From Mesorhizobium wenxiniae (lineage in GTDB: Bacteria > Pseudomonadota > Alphaproteobacteria > Rhizobiales > Rhizobiaceae): a stretch of 64,000 bases of DNA. A program made the position numbers and the translations under genes. Of this stretch, positions 47,169 through 54,816 are shown piece after piece. How positions within the stretch are numbered: position 1 is the first letter of the stretch; every line of letters starts with the position of its first letter. The notes below the pieces were generated by a model. The model saw only the letters and a list, made by a program, of their open reading frames with translations. It ran no database searches and was not told where the DNA came from. The DNA lies in assembly GCF_002284535.1 (NCBI RefSeq), contig NZ_NPKH01000001.1:62001-126000 (forward strand). The letters are read 5' to 3'.

Positions 47169-47243
47169 CTAATGGAATCCGAGGAAGGAGAGGATCGCAA
47201 GCACGACGACGACAAGGCCGATGAGATAAATGACACTGTTCAT
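47169..47243 (-). CDS. 24-residue single-helix membrane peptide
   Basis: This small gene reads M-N-S-V-I-Y-L-I-G-L then V-V-V-V-L-A-I-L-S-F-L-G-F-H, stop TAG. It has a strong ribosome site (GGAGGAGA, 9 bases before ATG 47243) and is almost entirely one hydrophobic helix. It is the first gene of the operon behind an EcfG-like promoter and ends 9 bases before the next gene. I recall peptides of this form in other rhizobia. The function is unknown; it may be a membrane regulator or a translational leader. Confidence 0.75.
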   Translation of the reverse strand: MNSVIYLIGLVVVVLAILSFLGFH

Positions 47244-47270
47244 GGTGGCAATCTCCTCCATTGCCTAACG

Positions 47271-47295
47271 AACTTGCCGGGGGCAAACAAGTTCC
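47271..47295 (-). promoter_or_regulatory. EcfG-type general-stress promoter candidate
   Basis: On the minus strand GGAAC (47295-47291), 16 bases, AGTT (47274-47271). The alphaproteobacterial general-stress consensus is GGAAC-N16/17-cGTT. It would start transcription about 22 bases before the 24-residue peptide gene. This fits a stress operon. Confidence 0.6.
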
Positions 47296-47471
47296 ATCAC
47301 TTCCAGCTAAATTAGCGATAGTGAAGCAACGGCGAGCCCGGTGAACTCTCTTGGAAGTTCCCACGCGCCGTGTGCCGAGACGCGGACCCAGCCGCCCGTG
47401 CGGAGATTGGCCCGCCTCTGCGCATCGGATTTCAAGGGCTCAGGTTAGGCTAGTATAATAAAGCACCACGT

Positions 47472-47681
47472 CTAGCTCTCATTAAGGTCAAAGCTCACAG
47501 GAAGGTTGTAGTCTATTGCACGATTGGCAATCATGTTCGCTAGGTCGGAATCAGAGACCGAGCATGCCGGAACAATCTGTTTGAGCGCCTTAACGGCGAG
47601 GCCCGTCGATATGAAACTATGGCGCCGCCTGCGAATATTTACATAATGTTCGATGAGGTTGTCGAGTTCACGCATGTGCAA
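47472..47681 (-). CDS. Small hypothetical protein
   Basis: This is a 69-residue basic protein, M-H-M-R-E-L-D-N-L-I-E-H-Y-V-N-I-R-R-R-R-H, with a helical N-terminus and a lower-GC sequence than its neighbours. I do not recognise a family. GAAGGATTGC precedes the start. The frame is uninterrupted and has reasonable codon use, so I think it is real. No partner gene can be named. Confidence 0.55.
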   Translation of the reverse strand: MHMRELDNLIEHYVNIRRRRHSFISTGLAVKALKQIVPACSVSDSDLANMIANRAIDYNLPVSFDLNES

Positions 47682-47813
47682 TCCTTCTTTGACGTCAACC
47701 GTGTCAATTGAACCCAGCTGTAATCGAACCGGAGCGAGGGCTCATTCACATTGTTTAGTTGACGAGAAATCTTGATGCCGCATTAGCGCGTTGACGCGTC
47801 CTGGCCGAGGCGG

Positions 47814-48539
47814 TCACCGAGGTTCATGGAAGAGATTGAGGTAGGTCGTATCAAAGTCGGCCAGTAAGGCCAATCGCTGGAAATCCAGGATAACAATCCT
47901 CCTGTCTTTCCAGCTAACCAGGTCCTTCGCACGAAGTTCCTGCAGCGTCCGGTTCACGTGAACTACTGATAGACCAAGCACGTCGCCCAATTCCGCCTGG
48001 GTCAGTGGAATCGCGAACGTCTGGTCAGAGGCCAATCCAACTATCTCTAACCGGACATACAACTCGCAGATTATATGTGCGAGATGCTGTTTGGCGGAGC
48101 GACGCCCGAGGCAGGTTATCCAAGTCCTTTGGATTGAGGCATCGATAGTCGTCGAAAGCCAGAGCATCCGGGTGAGATGTGGACTTCCACCCATTGCTGT
48201 GAGCAGGTCTTTGTGTCGAATGAAAACAACATCGCACGAACCCAGCGCGCTCACGCTGTGATCCATCACTTTTAGCAGTAAACTATGCAGATCGACAAAG
48301 TCTCCCGGCACGTGAATTGCCGTTATTTGACGCTTTCCTTCCCGAATAGCCTGGTTTCGAACTGCGAAACCATTCGCGAGAAGACAGCTTTCGGCGGGGC
48401 GGGAACCCTCCCTGACGATCTCCTCATCATGTCCAAAAGTCACCGGCCGGACTGGAAGAGCCTCAATAAGCGCGATTTCGTCTGGCGGCAGGGCGTCGCG
48501 GCGGTCAAGCATGCGAACCAAGAGGTCTTTGCCAAACAT
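47814..48539 (-). CDS. Crp/Fnr-family transcriptional regulator
   Basis: This is a 241-residue regulator with an N-terminal cyclic-nucleotide-type beta barrel (F-G-H-D-E-E-I-V-R-E-G, H-V-P-G-D-F-V-D-L-H). The HTH is C-terminal (L-T-Q-A-E-L-G-D-V-L-G-L-S-V-V-H-V-N-R-T-L-Q-E-L). The cysteine cluster of FNR is absent, so it is not an oxygen-sensing iron-sulfur form. The signal is unknown. Lower GC and the neighbouring ligase remnant suggest an accessory region. Confidence 0.88.
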   Translation of the reverse strand: MFGKDLLVRMLDRRDALPPDEIALIEALPVRPVTFGHDEEIVREGSRPAESCLLANGFAVRNQAIREGKRQITAIHVPGDFVDLHSLLLKVMDHSVSALGSCDVVFIRHKDLLTAMGGSPHLTRMLWLSTTIDASIQRTWITCLGRRSAKQHLAHIICELYVRLEIVGLASDQTFAIPLTQAELGDVLGLSVVHVNRTLQELRAKDLVSWKDRRIVILDFQRLALLADFDTTYLNLFHEPR

Positions 48540-48663
48540 CGCGGTCCCTTTTGACTAGCAACGCGGATCAGCATCTTTTGTTGCCGCCTCTTACTAGAAT
48601 CCCGTTATGTTCTATCCACTTCATATGTGCCGGCGACCTAGACCCGATCATGTGGGCCCTGTG

Positions 48664-48807
48664 AGTGCCGGCGCCGGCAGGCTCGACTTCATTCCGCCGA
48701 TGATGCCTACCTTGGTAGCCAAGCCGCCCCAAGGTGACGACTGGCTTTACGAGGCCAAGTTCGACGTCTACCGCTCGCAGCTCATCAGCAACCTCAATGC
48801 CTTATAG
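48664..48807 (+). pseudogene. Remnant of an ATP-dependent DNA ligase (LigD-type) N-terminus
   Basis: Residues F-I-P-P-M-M-P-T-L-V, then P-P-Q-G-D-D-W-L-Y-E-A-K-F-D-V-Y-R-S-Q match the start of the ligase domain of LigD-like enzymes, up to the nucleotidyl-transfer motif K-x-D-G-x-R. Here Gly of the motif is Val, and the frame stops a few residues later. The rest of the ~300-residue domain is missing, so it is a decayed fragment. It lies 7 bases from a tRNA gene end. Confidence 0.7.
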
Positions 48808-48814
48808 GGCAAGG

Positions 48815-48888
48815 TGGAGCGGGTAGCGGGAATCGAACCCGCGCGTTCAGCTTGGGAAGCTGACAAGCTACCATTACATCATACCCGC
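48815..48888 (-). tRNA. tRNA-Gly (anticodon CCC)
   Basis: A 74-base cloverleaf on the minus strand: acceptor GCGGGTA with TACCCGC, anticodon stem TCAGC/GCTGA with loop TTCCCAA (anticodon CCC), T-arm GCGGGTTCGATTCCCGC, and encoded CCA at the 3' end. It reads GGG codons. tRNA genes are frequent integration targets; here the 3' end faces a ligase remnant and lower-GC genes. Confidence 0.96.
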
Positions 48889-49140
48889 GCAGCAGCCTCG
48901 TTACCACGCAAGCCGGAGTTCGGGCAATCGTTAAGCGTGCACTCGTGCCTTCCAGCCATCCGACTGTTACTCCGCCATGGCAAGGGAGCCGGCGTTGCAA
49001 CATAAGTTGGCGAGCAGACAATCCGGCCAACCCGGCATGCGGAGCAACCGGGAGTCAGCGACCCGCCTTGATGCCAGCGCGGCAAGTGCGTATTTCTGGC
49101 CCTGTGCCCGAATCGGGGCAACCGAATCTGGAGACACGCC

Positions 49141-49404
49141 TTGTCCGCACTGACGCGCTTTCTCGGCGATTCGCCGCTCCGGGTGTTCCTGAAGCTGCTG
49201 GTGGTATCGTTCCTCGTCGGCCTAGTCATGAACGCATTCGGCTGGTCGCCGATGGATGTGCTCTACGGTGTCCGGAATTTCTTCGTCGATCTCTGGAATC
49301 TGGGCTTCCGCGCCATTGACCGTTTTCTCGGCTATATCTTGCTGGGCGCGGCGATTGTCATTCCGGCCTTCATCCTGCTCAGGATCGCCAACTATCGGAA
49401 ATAG
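49141..49404 (+). CDS. Small membrane protein (DUF6460-like)
   Basis: This is an 87-residue protein with two membrane helices (residues ~15-33 and 62-82). It starts with TTG after GGAGACACGCC. A conserved-looking central part reads N-A-F-G-W-S-P-M-D-V-L-Y-G-V-R-N-F-F. It resembles the rhizobial DUF6460 family, function unknown. It is a single gene followed by a dispersed repeat. Confidence 0.75.
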   Translation: MSALTRFLGDSPLRVFLKLLVVSFLVGLVMNAFGWSPMDVLYGVRNFFVDLWNLGFRAIDRFLGYILLGAAIVIPAFILLRIANYRK

Positions 49405-49489
49405 AGCATGACCCCAAGCCGAGGGTCAGTGTAGCAAGAGTGGACCGGCTTTTGCTCCGCTGACCTGTGGTTCGGCAGGGAAGTCCTAG
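49405..49489. repeat. Dispersed intergenic repeat, family 2, copy B
   Basis: It has the same order of elements as 31794-31880 (CATGA, CCGA-GG, AGTGGA, GCTTTTGCT, CGCTGACC, GGTTCGG, GTCCT) with substitutions. It lies between convergent genes. Confidence 0.55.
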
Positions 49490-49496
49490 AAGGTCG

Positions 49497-50399
49497 TCAG
49501 GCGAACCCTGACGCCACTTCGAACAGGAAGGAATGGCGCGCGGCGAGGGCCGCCACATCAGTCGAATAGCCGCCGCCGATAACGCCGCAGACCGGGATGC
49601 CGAGCGCGCGGAAATGACGGATCACCATGTCGTCGCGGGCGCGCAGTCCCTCGTTCGACAGTGACAACCTGCCAAGCCGGTCCTCGGCATGAACGTCTAC
49701 CCCGGCATTGTAGAAAACGATGTCCCAGCGCGCCTTGGCGGTGAGTTCCGGCAGGACGCCGCCCAACCTTTCGAGATAGGCCGCATCGCCGGTGCCATCG
49801 GGCAGAGCGATGTCGAGGTCGGAAGCGATCTTTCGCGTCGGATAGTTGCGGTCGCCATGCATGGAAAAGGTGAACACGCGCCGCTCCTCGCCAACAATAT
49901 CCGCCGTGCCGTCGCCCTGATGCACGTCGAGATCGACGATCAGGATGTTGCCGGCGGCAGCTTCGGCAAGCAGCACCAGTGAAGCCACGGCAACATCGTT
50001 GAAGGTGCAGAAGCCGGCGCCTTGCGCGCGCCGCGCATGATGGCTGCCGCCGGCGGTATTGCAGGCGATGCCGTTCAGCAACGCCAGCCGCGCTGCCAGC
50101 ACGGTGCCGCCCGTTGCGAGCTGCGCCCTGAGCGAGACGCGCGGGCCCACCGGAAAGCCGATCTCGCGCTCGATTTTTTCAGGCACTTCGCAGGCCAGCA
50201 CCTGATCGACATAACCGGCGGCATGGGCAAGCTTCAGCCATGATGCCGGCGCCGGTTCGGGCACGTTGAGAGCGGCGGGGCCGGTCAGTCCGCGCGCACC
50301 CAAGGCTTCCATCAGCAGCTTGTATTTGCTCATGGGGAAGCGATGGTTGACTGCGAAGCCGGCGTCGTAGTCGGGATGATGAACGATCTGCAGGGGCAT
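49497..50399 (-). CDS. Histone-deacetylase-family hydrolase
   Basis: This is a 300-residue cytosolic zinc hydrolase of the class II HDAC/acetoin-utilization type. Metal and active-site segments are visible: G-G-S-H-H-A, D-L-D-V-H-Q-G-D-G-T-A, F-Y-N-A-G-V-D-V-H and G-G-G-Y. Bacterial members deacetylate acetylpolyamines or small acetylated compounds. The substrate cannot be read. It is divergent from the MATE gene. Confidence 0.92.
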   Translation of the reverse strand: MPLQIVHHPDYDAGFAVNHRFPMSKYKLLMEALGARGLTGPAALNVPEPAPASWLKLAHAAGYVDQVLACEVPEKIEREIGFPVGPRVSLRAQLATGGTVLAARLALLNGIACNTAGGSHHARRAQGAGFCTFNDVAVASLVLLAEAAAGNILIVDLDVHQGDGTADIVGEERRVFTFSMHGDRNYPTRKIASDLDIALPDGTGDAAYLERLGGVLPELTAKARWDIVFYNAGVDVHAEDRLGRLSLSNEGLRARDDMVIRHFRALGIPVCGVIGGGYSTDVAALAARHSFLFEVASGFA

Positions 50400-50511
50400 T
50401 TGGGTGGTTTACGGCGGGTGCGCCAGAGGCGGGTTTCGATTGGCCGTGGCGGGATGAGCGGTTGCGCGGCGTCCGGAATCTGGGCCACATCGGCTGTTCG
50501 ATCAAGCCACG

Positions 50512-51864
50512 ATGGGGAAGCGGGTCCTGGATCAGGTGTCAGCAGCGGCCAACGGCCGGTCTTTCGTCGTCACCAACCGCTCGGTGCTCGCCATCGCGGT
50601 GCCGATGACGCTTGCCTATCTGACGACGCCGCTGCTCGGCGTCGTCGACACGGCCGTGGTCGGGCAGTTGGGCGACGCTGCCCTTCTCGGTGGTCTGGCG
50701 GCGGGCGCCCTGGTCTTCGACGTCGTCTTCACCTCCTTCAATTTCCTGCGTTCCGGCACCACAGGCCTCGTCGCCCAGGCGCTCGGACGCGGCGACGAAC
50801 TGGAGGAACAGGCGGTGTTCTGGCGCGCCGTGCTGATCGCGGTCGTCGCCGGCATTGTGCTTGCCGCCCTTGCGCCACTGGTCGCCATCGCCGGACAATG
50901 GTTCATGAGCGCCGAGGCGCGCGTCAGCGAGGCGATGGCCGTCTATATCCGCATCAGATTGCTCGCCGCACCGTTCTCGCTGATCAACTACGCAATCCTC
51001 GGCTATGTGCTGGGGCGCGGCGAGGGCGGGCTGGGACTGATGCTGCAATTGGTGCTGAACGGCATCAACATTGCGCTCTGCATCCTGCTGGGGCTGGAGC
51101 TCGGCTGGGGCGTCGCCGGTGTCGCCTGGGCGACCGTCACCGGTGAATTCGTCGCCATGCTGCTTGGCCTGACGATCATCGGCCGGCGTTTCTGGGCAGC
51201 GCCCCGGCTGCCGCGCCATCGCATCCTCGACCTGTCGGCATTCCTGCGCATGATGTCGCTCAACCGTGACATCATGATCCGGTCGTTTTCGCTGCTCGCC
51301 GCTTTCGCGCTGTTCACCCGCCAGGGCGCGCAATTCGGCACGGTGACGTTGGCCGCCAACGCAGTGCTGATGAACTTCTTCCTCATCGCCGGCTATTTCC
51401 TCGACGGTTTCGCCACGGCGGCCGAACAGCTCGCCGGGCGTGCCGTGGGCGCGCGTGCCGCGATGCAATTCCGGCAGGCGGTGCGGCTGACCCTGTTCTG
51501 GGGCTTCGGGCTGGCGGCCACGGCGACGCTTGTCCTTTTGCTGGGCGGTACTGATCTGGTCGCGCTGATCACGACGTCGGAAGACGTTCGCGCCGTTGCC
51601 GACAACTATCTGGCCTGGGCGGCGTTCACCGCGCTCAGCGGCGTGCTGGCGTTTCAGATGGATGGCGTCTTCATCGGCGCGACCTGGTCGCGCGACATGC
51701 GTAACATGATGCTTTTGTCGTTCCTTGTCTTCAGCGCGGCCTTGCTCATCCTGGCGCCGGCCTTCGGCAATCACGGCCTGTGGGCGGCGCTGCACGTCTT
51801 CCTGCTGGTGCGCGGCTTCAGCCTGCTTGCCATTTTGCGCGTGCGGATGCGGACTGCGTTTTAG
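50512..51864 (+). CDS. MATE-family multidrug/sodium antiporter (DinF-like)
   Basis: This is a 450-residue membrane protein with about 12 helices. The MATE N-terminal pattern V-P-M-T-L-A-Y-L-T-T-P-L-L-G-V-V-D-T-A-V-V-G and the second-half equivalent are present. The V-V-D-T-A-V segment puts it in the DinF branch. Proton- or sodium-driven export of cationic compounds is the family role. ATG 50512 is used. There are no regulatory genes beside it. Confidence 0.93.
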   Translation: MGKRVLDQVSAAANGRSFVVTNRSVLAIAVPMTLAYLTTPLLGVVDTAVVGQLGDAALLGGLAAGALVFDVVFTSFNFLRSGTTGLVAQALGRGDELEEQAVFWRAVLIAVVAGIVLAALAPLVAIAGQWFMSAEARVSEAMAVYIRIRLLAAPFSLINYAILGYVLGRGEGGLGLMLQLVLNGINIALCILLGLELGWGVAGVAWATVTGEFVAMLLGLTIIGRRFWAAPRLPRHRILDLSAFLRMMSLNRDIMIRSFSLLAAFALFTRQGAQFGTVTLAANAVLMNFFLIAGYFLDGFATAAEQLAGRAVGARAAMQFRQAVRLTLFWGFGLAATATLVLLLGGTDLVALITTSEDVRAVADNYLAWAAFTALSGVLAFQMDGVFIGATWSRDMRNMMLLSFLVFSAALLILAPAFGNHGLWAALHVFLLVRGFSLLAILRVRMRTAF

Positions 51865-51876
51865 AGCGGCTTCGGG

Positions 51877-52953
51877 TTAGAGCGGCTTCGACGCCCATTG
51901 ATCGAGGCTGGTATCGCGCAACTCGCGCAGCAACTTGAGCCGTTGCATGTCCGCGAACCGGACCATCCCGCCAAGAATGCGGCCGGGTAGTGCCGGCCCA
52001 GCATAGATCATGCCGGTGTAGAGCTGGACGAGATCGGCGCCGGCGCGGATCTTTTCCAGCGCCGTCTCAATGGAATCGACGCCGCCGACGCCGATGATGG
52101 CGCGGTCCGGGCCAAGCAGTTTGCGCATCTTTGCCAGCACGATGGTCGAGCGCTCGAACAACGGTTTTCCCGAAAGCCCACCGATCTCGCCGGCAAGATC
52201 GGCGCTGCGCAGCCCCGGCCGCGCGATGGTGGTGTTGGAGACGATGAGGCCGTCTATTGCCTTCTCGGTAACCTCGGCGGCGATATCCTCCAGCTCGGCC
52301 TCGACCAGGTCCGGCGCGATCTTGAGGAAGACGGGCGGCTGCGCTGCTGCTGCCGTACGTGCGGCCATGACGCGCGACAGGAGCTCGCCAAGCTGTTCAC
52401 GGGCCTGCATGTTGCGCAGACCCGGCGTGTTCGGCGAGGAGATGTTGACCGTCAGGTAGCTGGCGTATGGCGCAAACCTGACAACGCCGCGTTCATAGTC
52501 ACTGACGCGGTCGGTGCTGTCTTTGTTGGCACCGATATTGACGCCGACGATGCCGGCGCGGCCCTTGCGGGCAGCAAGCCGTTCTTCGGCAGCCTGGTGA
52601 CCCTCATTGTTGAAGCCCAGCCGGTTGATCACCGCTTCGTCCGATGTCAGCCGGAAAATGCGCGGCTTCGGGTTGCCGGCCTGCGGCCGCGGCGTGATCG
52701 TGCCGACCTCGGCAAAGCCGAAGCCGAGGCCAAGCAGCGCATCGGCAACCTCGGCGTTCTTGTCGTAGCCGGCAGCCATGCCGAGCGGATTGGGGAAGTC
52801 GATGCCGCAGACGCTGACTTTCAGCCGGTCGTCACGCACGGGTCTCCCGGCTATCGGCAACCCGCATTTCAGCGCGGCGATCGACAGGCCGTGGGCTGCT
52901 TCCGGATCGAATGCGAACAGGAACCTCTGGCCGAGCCAGTCGAGCACGCTCAT
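51877..52953 (-). CDS. pyrD: Dihydroorotate dehydrogenase (quinone), class 2
   Basis: This 358-residue FMN enzyme oxidises dihydroorotate to orotate in pyrimidine synthesis and passes electrons to quinone. The membrane-associated N-terminal extension (L-D-W-L-G-Q-R-F-L-F-A-F-D-P-E) is present. The FMN and orotate segments are A-A-G-Y-D-K-N, V-N-I-S-S-P-N-T-P-G-L and G-V-G-G-V. Its ATG overlaps the stop of the upstream DUF952 gene by 4 bases, so they form one operon. Confidence 0.95.
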   Translation of the reverse strand: MSVLDWLGQRFLFAFDPEAAHGLSIAALKCGLPIAGRPVRDDRLKVSVCGIDFPNPLGMAAGYDKNAEVADALLGLGFGFAEVGTITPRPQAGNPKPRIFRLTSDEAVINRLGFNNEGHQAAEERLAARKGRAGIVGVNIGANKDSTDRVSDYERGVVRFAPYASYLTVNISSPNTPGLRNMQAREQLGELLSRVMAARTAAAAQPPVFLKIAPDLVEAELEDIAAEVTEKAIDGLIVSNTTIARPGLRSADLAGEIGGLSGKPLFERSTIVLAKMRKLLGPDRAIIGVGGVDSIETALEKIRAGADLVQLYTGMIYAGPALPGRILGGMVRFADMQRLKLLRELRDTSLDQWASKPL

Positions 52954-53300
52954 TCGGCCTCCAGCGTTGGGAATTGGTGCAGGCCATCGGTGTCGAGCGG
53001 CAACGGTTGCACCCAGACAACGGCCTTGAGGTCGAGCGGGCCGTAAAGATGCGGGAACAGCGCGCCGCCGCGCGAGACCTCGTATTTCAGCAAATCACCC
53101 AGTTTGGCTCCATCGATGGCGACCAGCAGCAGCCCGGTCTGGCCGGCAAAGTGTTTTGTCGCCGTTTCCCTGGCCTGGCCAGCGGTGGAAAAATGGATGA
53201 AACCGTCGGCGACATCGATCGGCGCGCCGGTGAAGCGGCCATTTCTTTCGGCCTCGCGCCACAACGCTTCAGGTACTATCTTGTAGATAATCTGAGACAT
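52950..53300 (-). CDS. DUF952-domain protein
   Basis: This is a 116-residue protein of the DUF952 family (I-I-Y-K-I-V-P-E-A-L-W, D-G-F-I-H-F-S-T-A-G-Q, H-L-Y-G-P-L-D). The family has an ADP-ribosyltransferase-like fold and unknown function. ATG 53300 fits the ~115-residue family length; the frame is open to 53342. It is coupled to pyrD, a pairing often seen in rhizobia. Confidence 0.85.
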   Translation of the reverse strand: MSQIIYKIVPEALWREAERNGRFTGAPIDVADGFIHFSTAGQARETATKHFAGQTGLLLVAIDGAKLGDLLKYEVSRGGALFPHLYGPLDLKAVVWVQPLPLDTDGLHQFPTLEAE

Positions 53301-53469
53301 GGTTGCGCTATAGTCCGAACCAACCATGCGGGGAAGAGGCAAGCAGGTTCCGGAAAAGTGTCACACGGTTTTTCCGACAAGAATCTGCGCTAAGGCAAAG
53401 GCTAGGATTCTTCCCCATTTCCGGCGCAAACATGCGATAAATTGCGCTTACTGGCCCATGGAGGACAAT

Positions 53470-53907
53470 ATGCGTCCGCAACACGTCTTGATTCCCGCAG
53501 CGCTCGTCTCGCTCGTCGCGGCATCGGCCTTTTCTGAGGAAGCCGACCGCTACCGGCTGGAAAAGTCGGCCACCGGCTATGTCCGCATGGACACGCAGAC
53601 CGGTGCGATGTCGATCTGCGAGGAGCGTTCCGGCCAGCTCGTCTGCAAGATGGCGGCCGATGAACGCGCCGCCTTCCAGGACGAGATCGACCGGCTGCAG
53701 AATTCGGTGAAGGCGCTCGACCAGCGCGTCGTCAAGCTCGAGAACTCGCTTGCCGCCCGCTTTGAGTCGACATTGCCCAGCGAGGAGGATTTCAACAAGA
53801 CGATGAGCTTCATGGAGCGCTTCCTGCGCAGCTTCATGGGTATCGTCAAGGACATGGAAAAGGACAGCGGCGAGGATGGCGCCAAGCCCAATTCACAAAA
53901 AACCTGA
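53470..53907 (+). CDS. Small secreted coiled-coil protein
   Basis: This is a 145-residue protein with a signal peptide (M-R-P-Q-H-V-L-I-P-A-A-L-V-S-L-V-A-A-S-A-F, cleaved before about E-E-A-D). Two cysteines (I-C-E and L-V-C) sit in a conserved-looking region Y-V-R-M-D-T-Q-T-G-A-M-S-I-C. A coiled coil follows (D-E-I-D-R-L-Q-N-S-V-K-A-L-D-Q-R-V). ATG 53470 has GGAGG 5 bases before it. The family is not recognised. Confidence 0.7.
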   Translation: MRPQHVLIPAALVSLVAASAFSEEADRYRLEKSATGYVRMDTQTGAMSICEERSGQLVCKMAADERAAFQDEIDRLQNSVKALDQRVVKLENSLAARFESTLPSEEDFNKTMSFMERFLRSFMGIVKDMEKDSGEDGAKPNSQKT

Positions 53908-54029
53908 GCACCATTCACCGTGGGAACCCGGCGCATAGGCTTGCCGCTTGAAAACGGCTGATATCGCCGCATAATCGTTCGACTGATCCCGTAAGAAGCA
54001 GACAATCAGTGGGATTCGGGGAGGGACTT

Positions 54030-54689
54030 GTGCCGTCAGGCTACACTTTCGTCATCGCTGACGATCATCCACTTTTTCGCGGCGCGCTGAGAGAGGCGCT
54101 TGCCGGCATCGGCAATGTCGCCGGCATTCACGAGGCCGGCGATTTCGAAAGCGCTAAGGCGCTGGTCGTGGCCAATGAGGACGTCGATCTGGTGCTGCTC
54201 GACCTGTCCATGCCGGGCGCGAGCGGCCTTTCCGGTCTGATCTCGCTGCGCGGCATCCACACGACGGTGCCGATGATGGTGGTGTCGGCGCATGACGATC
54301 CGGTGACCATCCGGCGCGCGCTTGATCTCGGCGCTTCGGGTTTCATCTCCAAATCGGCCAGCATGGAGGAAATCCGCAGCGCCGTGCAGTCGGTGCTTGC
54401 CGGCGACATCGCTGCGCCCACGGGCATCGATCTCGGCGTCGAGCGCGATCCCGAGATATCCGATCTGATCAAGCGGCTGCAGACGCTGACGCCGCAGCAG
54501 ACGCGCGTGCTCGGCATGCTGGGCGAAGGGCTGCTCAACAAGCAGATCGCCTACGAACTCGGTGTCTCCGAAGCGACGATCAAGGCGCATGTCTCGGCCA
54601 TTTTGCAGAAGCTTGGCGTCGACAGCCGCACCCAGGCGGTGATCCTGCTCTCCAAGATCGGCAGCGACCCGCTGCAGGCAGCCAGCTGA
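54030..54689 (+). CDS. LuxR/NarL-type response regulator (CrbR/ErdR-like)
   Basis: This is a 219-residue response regulator. The receiver has D-D-H-P, phosphoacceptor Asp in L-V-L-L-D-L-S-M-P-G and Lys in F-I-S-K-S. The LuxR-type HTH (L-T-P-Q-Q-T-R-V-L-G-M-L, K-Q-I-A-Y-E-L-G-V-S-E-A-T-I-K-A-H-V) is at ~150-215. GTG 54030 is preferred because GGGGAGGG lies just upstream; GTG 54009 is possible. The large SSS-type hybrid kinase converges on it. This pairing resembles MxtR/ErdR and CrbS/CrbR, which control acetate use. Confidence 0.85.
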   Translation: MPSGYTFVIADDHPLFRGALREALAGIGNVAGIHEAGDFESAKALVVANEDVDLVLLDLSMPGASGLSGLISLRGIHTTVPMMVVSAHDDPVTIRRALDLGASGFISKSASMEEIRSAVQSVLAGDIAAPTGIDLGVERDPEISDLIKRLQTLTPQQTRVLGMLGEGLLNKQIAYELGVSEATIKAHVSAILQKLGVDSRTQAVILLSKIGSDPLQAAS

Positions 54690-54691
54690 GC

Positions 54692-54784
54692 TAGAGCATT
54701 TTGCAGCCAAGTGGAATCACTTGGCGTTGCATAAATGCGGCTAAAACAGATAGATAGAGCGGTTCAATTGAACGCATCCCGCTC
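54692..54784. repeat. Intergenic palindromic element, copy C
   Basis: It has CCAAGTG-GAAT-CACTTGG (54707-54724) and a second dyad around GTTCAATTGAAC (54762-54773), flanked by GAGCGG and CCGCTC. The modular layout matches copies A and B. It lies between the convergent two-component genes. Confidence 0.6.
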
Positions 54785-54816
54785 CAGCATCCTGGTCAAC
54801 AGAAAGATTATGACCG

